Shown here: piece by piece, positions 7,001 to 11,663 of the stretch
How positions within the stretch are numbered: position 1 is the stretch's first letter
How the letters are laid out: every line of letters begins with the position of its first letter
NCBI GenBank assembly: GCA_002405525.1
Contig: DHLY01000104.1
Span: 68,337-79,999, forward strand
Origin: Proteobacteria bacterium UBA4656
GTDB lineage: Bacteria > Pseudomonadota > Gammaproteobacteria > Xanthomonadales > Ahniellaceae
Direction: 5' to 3'
Length of the DNA: 11,663 bases
Program-made: the position numbers and the translations under genes
The notes under the pieces: model-generated
What the model saw: the letters and a program-made list of their open reading frames with translations, nothing else
Told to the model about the DNA's origin: nothing
Database searches by the model: none

Positions 7001-8979
7001 TCGAGTCCGGCGGACAGGATCAGTCGGTTGAAACCGTCGTTCTCGGCCTCCCCGCGCCAGATGCGTTCGAAGGCCTGACCAAAAGCGTCCTTCGTCAGAT
7101 CGAGGTCGAACTCTGCGCCCCCGGCAATGGCCACCTCGAAGTCCTGGATATGGACGACGCCACCGCCGAGGTCCATGGTGTAGGGATGCTCGGTGAGCAC
7201 GCGCAGCCCCATGTTCTCCATCATCGGCAGCGCATCGGACAGCGGGATCGGACTGCCGAAGCGGAACAGCTTGAAGCGCAGGGTGCCGGCCGCGCCACCG
7301 CGGCGCGGCCGGTACAGCGAAAGGCGGAGGTCCTCGGGCCCCTTGAGCGAGGCAGCCGTCTCGACGTCCGCGGCGGCGATCCACGGCGTGACCGCCTCGA
7401 TGTATCCGGCCGGAAGCGCACGGCCGAACCGCGCGGCCAGCCGCAGGCCTTTCTCGCGGCCGTGCTTCTGGACCAGGATGTCGCGCAGATCGTCGTGCCA
7501 GTTGCGCACGATCTGCGCAAGCTTGGCCTCGAGTTCGGGAACCTCCACCTGGACCCGCTCGTTGCGGCGCGGCCGCAGCACCACGTGGACCCGCGCCAGC
7601 GCTGCTTCCGACACCAGTGCGGTGGCATCGGCGCGCTCGGCGTGGAAAGTCTTCCTCAGCAGTGCCTCGATCCGGTCGCGTACTTCAGGAGTGAAGCGGT
7701 TCACCGGCAGGAACACCAGCACGGAGTAGAAGCGCCCGAATCGGTCGCGGCGAACGAAGGCGCGCACCCGCTGGCGCTGGGCGAGCGCGAGGATGCCCAT
7801 CGAGGTTTCGAACAGCTCGTCTTCGCCGGCCTGGAACAGCTCGTCACGCGGCAGCGTCTCCAGGATGTGGCGCAGCGCCTTGCCGCTGTGGCTGTCGCGC
7901 TTGAAGCCGGAGCGTTCCATCACCGCCTCGTACTTCCGGCGCACCAGCGGAATGTCCCACGGCCGGCGGCTGTAGGCGCCGGAGGTGAACAATCCGAGGA
8001 AACGGTCCTCGCCGACCGGCTTGCCGTCGGGCCCGAACTTCAGCACCGACAGGTAGTCCATGTACCCCGGGCGGTGGACGGTCGAGCGGGCGTTGGTCTT
8101 GGTCAGGATCACCACGTCGACCGTGCCTTCCTCGTGCATATCCCGTGCGGCCAGCGAGCGCAGCGGTCGCGGCGCGGCGTCCGCGCCGCGCAGCACGCCG
8201 AGCCCGGAGCCGGACCGTGGGCGCAGTACGTCCTCACCGGCGACGCGGGCCACCTCGTATTCGCGGTAACCAAGGAAGGTGAAATGGTCGGCGGCGACCC
8301 AGCGCAGGAATTCCTGTGCCTCGGCGCGCTGGGCCGCGTCCGCCGGCATGGGCCGGGTCCCGATGTCGTCGGCGATCGTCAGCACGCGGTCACACATGGC
8401 GCGCCAGTCGCGCACGCTGGCCCGCACGTCGGCCAGCGCCCGCTCGACCGACTCGCGCAGCGCGACCAGTTCAGCGGCCTCGGCGCGGCGGTCGACCTCG
8501 AAGTGCATCAACGACTCGGGGCGCCCCCGACCGGCACCGGAGTCGTCGCCGATCCCCAGCACGTGCCCGCCCGGGTCGCGTTCGACCGTCAACACCGGGT
8601 GGATCACCGAGTGCACGAGGTTGCCCTGCGCCGCGATCGCCATGCCCACGGAGTCCACCAGGAACGGGCTGTCGTCGGTGGCGACCTCGATCACGGTGTG
8701 CGAGGCGTCCCATCCGTGTTCTTCCATCGACGGGTTGAACACGCGCACATTGGCCGCATCGGCCGGGCGGACCTGGACGAATTCGAGCAGCCCGGCAACC
8801 ACGGCGGCCCAGGCCGCGGGCCCGCGGGCGGCGAGGTCCTCGGCCGGCACCCGGCGCAGGAACTGGCGCAGTAGACGCTCGGCGTCGCGCCGGCGGGGCG
8901 CCGAGAGGCGGGCGTAAAGTTGCTCGAGGATGCCGTCGAGGGCAGACGCCGAACGGGCACCAGGGGCCGCAGAGGTCAT
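4009..8979 (-). CDS. gdhB: NAD-specific glutamate dehydrogenase, large 180-kDa class
   Basis: This 1656-residue cytoplasmic enzyme oxidises L-glutamate to 2-oxoglutarate and ammonium with NAD+, chiefly in glutamate catabolism. It belongs to the large bacterial class (Bac_GDH; Pseudomonas GdhB, Caulobacter GdhZ, about 1600 residues). The N-terminal half (to about residue 700) is the regulatory part in the family, with ACT-like and PAS-like modules; the stretch [20 protein letters not shown] (96-115) is ACT-like. The catalytic domain holds [20 protein letters not shown] (851-870), AKGGFYVK (887-894) with the expected active-site lysine, DKGTATFSD (953-961), the NAD-binding turn [14 protein letters not shown] (1022-1035), [14 protein letters not shown] (1175-1188) and [17 protein letters not shown] (1204-1220). 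A helical C-terminal domain follows to 1656. No gaps or frameshifts are visible. An in-frame ATG at 9093 would add 38 residues of unlikely sequence; the start at 8979 has a Shine-Dalgarno and fits the family. The gene heads the minus-strand cluster and diverges from the DUF1631 gene. Confidence 0.96.
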   Translation of the reverse strand: [1656 protein letters not shown]

Positions 8980-8988
8980 GGAGGACGG

Positions 8989-8994
8989 CTCCAA
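8989..8994 (-). promoter_or_regulatory. Ribosome-binding site deciding the glutamate dehydrogenase start
   Basis: On the minus strand TTGGAG lies nine bases before the ATG at 8979. It favours that start over the upstream in-frame ATG at 9093, for which I see no comparable site. Confidence 0.6.
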
Positions 8995-9145
8995 GGGGCC
9001 GATGAAGAAATTGCGAAAGGATAACCCTTGTCCTCCGCGGGCTGCCATGCCCCCACGCCAACCCCTCGCGGGCGCAGCGATTCGAGGGTGCACCCGACGC
9101 GGTCCAGTCTACCGGGGGCCACGCTTTCCGTGTCGTCGTCTGAGA

Positions 9146-9158
9146 ACTGTTTCACAGT
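9146..9158. promoter_or_regulatory. Small perfect inverted repeat in the divergent gap; possible operator
   Basis: The 250-bp gap between glutamate dehydrogenase and the DUF1631 gene (8980-9229) must hold both promoters. Within it ACTGT-TTC-ACAGT is a perfect inverted repeat with five-base arms and a three-base centre, the size of a dimeric regulator's site. It lies 71 bp before the DUF1631 ATG and 166 bp before the dehydrogenase ATG. I could not settle either promoter: TAGGCT at 9178-9183 (plus strand) and TAGACT at 9111-9106 (minus strand) are weak -10 candidates with no matching -35. A repeat this short can arise by chance, so the regulatory reading is tentative. Confidence 0.25.
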
Positions 9159-9218
9159 GTGTCGCCTGACCGGCCGCTAGGCTCATCACTCTCCGGTCAT
9201 GGCCGACCTCTCCCCGTC

Positions 9219-9222
9219 GAGG
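9219..9222 (+). promoter_or_regulatory. Ribosome-binding site for the DUF1631 gene
   Basis: GAGG lies seven bases before ATG at 9230, a good Shine-Dalgarno spacing that supports this start. Confidence 0.5.
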
Positions 9223-9229
9223 CCACGCG

Positions 9230-11623
9230 ATGCCGATTCCTCCCACATCGCCCGGTTCCGATCCGCCGACGCGCCAGCCGAACGCGAGGCGCCTCGTCGG
9301 CCTGCTGCGCGGCTTGGCGCAAAAGCGACTCTCGGCGATGGTCGCGACGGTGTTTTCCGGCGTGGATGATGCGCTGTTCGAGCTCGCTGAGCGCGCGGGC
9401 ACCAACACCGAGCAGGCGACCTGGTTCGAGGGCATGCGCGAGGTGCGACGCAAACGCCTGCATGCCGAGGGGCTTTGGCAGGAGGCGATCGATCGCCACT
9501 TGCAGGCGTTCGACGCCGGCCGGCTGGAGCCGGGCGCCGAAGATCCGATGCCGAAGGTTCCACCGGCCGCCCTCGCTCTGGTGGACGAGTCGGTGCTGGA
9601 GGAATCGCTGGCCGTCGACGCCATGGTGGACAAGGCCTGCACGCGCTTCGGGCGCCCGCTGTATGCCCTGAACCGGCGCCTGTCGACCCTGACTGCCGGG
9701 CGAACGGTGGACAGCGCCAACAATCCGCTGGGTCCGCGGCTGCTTTCCCGCGCGTTCGCCGCAGCGATCGCCGGGACCGAGGTCAGCCTGGCGATCAAGC
9801 TGATCGTCCTCAAGCTGTTCGAGCGCCATGTGCTGATGTCCCTCGAGCCGCTGTACGACGAGTGCAACGCGGCCCTGGTGCAGGCGGGCGTACTGCCCGA
9901 TCTGCGGCACCGGGCGCCGGAGCGGCAGCGCGACGCGGCCGCAACCGCGCCCCGGAACGACGCCCGCGCGGCGACCGAAGCCGCGGCCGAGGGCAAAGCG
10001 GAGGATGGCGGTCAGGCAGACGCCGAGATCCTGCACCTTGTCGGCGAGTTGCGCAGCCTGATCGCGGCGCGGCGCGGAGGCGATCCGCAGTCGACGCAGG
10101 TCGCTGCGGCCGACAGCAAGGGGGCGCGGGCGGCCGGCGGCGCAGCGCTTCCCGCACGGGACCTGCTCAACGCCCTGACCCTGATGCAGGACGACATCAA
10201 GGCCCAGGCAGGCGGTGCGTCGGCGGCGCGACCCGCGGCCACAGTGAAGCAGGAACTGCTGCGGCAGGTGCGGCGGATGGGCGGCGCACCGCCGCAGGAC
10301 GGTGCCCTCGGCGCGGACGAGGACACGATCGACCTGGTTGGCATGCTGTTCGAGTACGCCGTCCAGGACCGCAACCTGCCGCCGCCGATCGCCGCCATGC
10401 TGGGTCGGCTGCAGATCCCCTACCTCAAGGTCGCGCTGCTGGACCGCGAGTTCGTTGCCCACAGGCAGCATCCCGCCCGTCGGCTGCTCGACGAGATGGG
10501 GCAGGCCTGCGTTGGATGGAGCGAGGAATCGGACCGCGACCATCGCCTCTACAACAAGGTCGGGGAGGTGGTGAACGCGGTGCTTCGCGACTTCGACGAC
10601 GACACCGGGATCTTCGATCGGCTGGCGACCGATTTCGCCGACTTCGTGGAGAAGAACCGCAAGCGTGCCGAACTGGTCGAGCGCCGCACCACCGAGGCTG
10701 CTCGGGGCAAGGAGCGCCTCGAACTCGCCCAGCGCAGCGCAGCGCGCGCCCTGCTGTCCCGGCTCGAGGGTCGACGCCTCCCGCCCACCGTGCGTGACGT
10801 GCTCTCGCGGAAGTGGTCCAACTACCTGGTGCTGACCTGCCTGCGCCACGGCGAGGACTCTCCGGAGTGGCGGGCCGCCACCCGTTTCATCGACGACTTC
10901 GCCTGGAGCGTCGAGCCGAAAAAGGATGAGGCCGACCGCCTCCGTCTGCGCGAAATGACACCGGAGATCGAGCGTCTGCTGCGCAGGGGCCTCGCCGCGA
11001 CCGGCCTGCAGGAGGCTCACCTGCACGAACTGTGGTCCGAGGTGGCGCAGATCTACAGCCAGCAGAACGCTTCGGCCGCCGCGCGCGCGCCCGGACCACC
11101 CCCGCAGCCGGAGCAGATTACCGTCTCGTTCGCCGCCGGGCGCGCCGGCGAAGAGCTGGTGTTCCGCGCAGTCGACGCGGTCGACGACGACGTCGACCTG
11201 GCAGCCGTCGAGGCGCTCGACATCTGGCTCAAGGCCGCCCGCACGCTGAAGGCCGGCACCTGGCTCGAATTCGTCAGGGACGACGGGTCGCGCGAGCGCG
11301 CGAAACTGCTCTGGATCAGCACCATCAGGGCCCTCTACCTGTTCGTCAACCGCAATGGGCTGAAGATCGCGGAGAAGACCGCGCAGGAACTCGCCGCGGA
11401 GCTGAAGGCGCAGAAGGCCGTGATCCTCGAGCAGGTCGCGCTGGTCGACCGCGCCCTCGACGCGATCATGCACCGCCTCAAGGATGCACCCCAGGAACCC
11501 GCGACGGACATCGACGGACGCAAGTCGGTCGATCCCCTGCTCGGGCCGGCAGCCATGGCGGCAGCCGCCACCGGCGAGGCTGCGGTCTCCACGCGCGGAC
11601 CCTCGACGCCGACCCGGCACTAG
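9230..11623 (+). CDS. DUF1631 family protein (PF07793-like)
   Basis: This 797-residue protein has no signal peptide or membrane segment, so it should be cytoplasmic. I recognise it as DUF1631, a family of uncharacterised proteobacterial proteins; some databases have labelled members thymidine phosphorylase, which nothing here supports. The N-terminal region (20-225) is helical, with VDDALFELAERA near 45-56 and a conserved-looking block ending SLEPLYDECNAALVQAGVLPDL (204-225). A low-complexity Ala/Arg/Asp-rich linker follows at about 226-310. A second helical region (340-615) includes LPPPIAAMLGRLQIPYLKVAL (383-403), DREFVAHRQHPARRLLDEMG (405-424) and a charged, probably coiled segment at 465-515. 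After a proline-rich hinge (PGPPPQPEQ, 621-629), the C-terminal part holds GTWLEF, a RERAKLLWIS strand and YLFVNRNG (676-710), which looks like a small beta-barrel, then a closing helix to about 750 and a disordered tail. I do not assign a function. The gene is divergent from glutamate dehydrogenase and its downstream neighbour is outside the window. Confidence 0.85.
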   Translation: MPIPPTSPGSDPPTRQPNARRLVGLLRGLAQKRLSAMVATVFSGVDDALFELAERAGTNTEQATWFEGMREVRRKRLHAEGLWQEAIDRHLQAFDAGRLEPGAEDPMPKVPPAALALVDESVLEESLAVDAMVDKACTRFGRPLYALNRRLSTLTAGRTVDSANNPLGPRLLSRAFAAAIAGTEVSLAIKLIVLKLFERHVLMSLEPLYDECNAALVQAGVLPDLRHRAPERQRDAAATAPRNDARAATEAAAEGKAEDGGQADAEILHLVGELRSLIAARRGGDPQSTQVAAADSKGARAAGGAALPARDLLNALTLMQDDIKAQAGGASAARPAATVKQELLRQVRRMGGAPPQDGALGADEDTIDLVGMLFEYAVQDRNLPPPIAAMLGRLQIPYLKVALLDREFVAHRQHPARRLLDEMGQACVGWSEESDRDHRLYNKVGEVVNAVLRDFDDDTGIFDRLATDFADFVEKNRKRAELVERRTTEAARGKERLELAQRSAARALLSRLEGRRLPPTVRDVLSRKWSNYLVLTCLRHGEDSPEWRAATRFIDDFAWSVEPKKDEADRLRLREMTPEIERLLRRGLAATGLQEAHLHELWSEVAQIYSQQNASAAARAPGPPPQPEQITVSFAAGRAGEELVFRAVDAVDDDVDLAAVEALDIWLKAARTLKAGTWLEFVRDDGSRERAKLLWISTIRALYLFVNRNGLKIAEKTAQELAAELKAQKAVILEQVALVDRALDAIMHRLKDAPQEPATDIDGRKSVDPLLGPAAMAAAATGEAAVSTRGPSTPTRH

Positions 11624-11663
11624 CAGGGCGTCGAGAAACACGCCTCTCTTGAAATCCGAGTGG

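Noticed and set aside
5965..8874. Plus-strand open frame of 969 codons opposite glutamate dehydrogenase
   Set aside because: It is the mirror frame of a strongly conserved gene, with His/Arg/Gln-rich sequence, no motifs and no family resemblance.
8980..9093. In-frame upstream extension of glutamate dehydrogenase to an ATG at 9093
   Set aside because: It would add 38 residues unlike the family N-terminus. The ATG at 8979 has a ribosome-binding site and fits the usual start.
9230..11623. Thymidine phosphorylase label for the DUF1631 protein
   Set aside because: No phosphorylase or nucleoside-binding motif is visible; the label appears to be a legacy misannotation of this family.
9197..11641. 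Minus-strand open frame of 814 codons opposite the DUF1631 gene
   Set aside because: It covers the gene almost exactly but has shadow composition (Arg, Gly, Gln, His, Leu) and no domain. The plus strand has a Shine-Dalgarno and matches a known family.
11627..11644. GGCGT/ACGCC hairpin just after the DUF1631 stop as a terminator
   Set aside because: The stem is short and is followed by TCTCTTG rather than a T-run; too weak to annotate.

Overview
The window is a stretch of GC-rich chromosome from a gammaproteobacterium. The best guess is a member of the Lysobacterales (Xanthomonadales). Three things point there: the NAD kinase resembles the Xanthomonas/alphaproteobacterial subtype as I remember it (FRPRRWRGA block, [12 protein letters not shown] tail), a DUF1631 protein of the sort common in xanthomonads is present, and a secreted protease ends in a DGFE-type tail that I associate with that order. 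This assignment rests on recalled protein signatures and was not searched. I see no mobile element, CRISPR array, tRNA, rRNA or phage gene.

Layout: five genes lie on the minus strand and one on the plus strand. From right to left on the minus strand they are a giant NAD-specific glutamate dehydrogenase (4009-8979), NAD kinase (3103-3942), a secreted bacillopeptidase F-like subtilisin with propeptide (1547-3067), a cytosolic-type 5'-nucleotidase of the HAD fold (539-1426), and the first 135 residues of glutaryl-CoA dehydrogenase, which runs off the left edge (1-405). On the plus strand, divergent from the dehydrogenase, is a 797-residue DUF1631 protein (9230-11623). All gaps are under 300 bp. 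The largest (8980-9229) is the divergent regulatory region and holds a small perfect inverted repeat. The 406-538 gap holds a good -10 box for the glutaryl-CoA dehydrogenase gene.

How the genes fit together: glutamate dehydrogenase (uses NAD+), NAD kinase (converts NAD+ to NADP+) and the nucleotidase (releases nucleosides from nucleotides) make a loose nitrogen and pyridine-nucleotide housekeeping neighbourhood. Glutaryl-CoA dehydrogenase adds lysine/tryptophan catabolism, and the exported protease could supply peptides and hence amino acids. The common theme of amino-acid use is an inference. The region looks like ordinary conserved chromosome rather than a new system. The points most worth a second look are the C-terminal half of the DUF1631 protein, the short tail of the protease, and the uncertain NAD kinase start.
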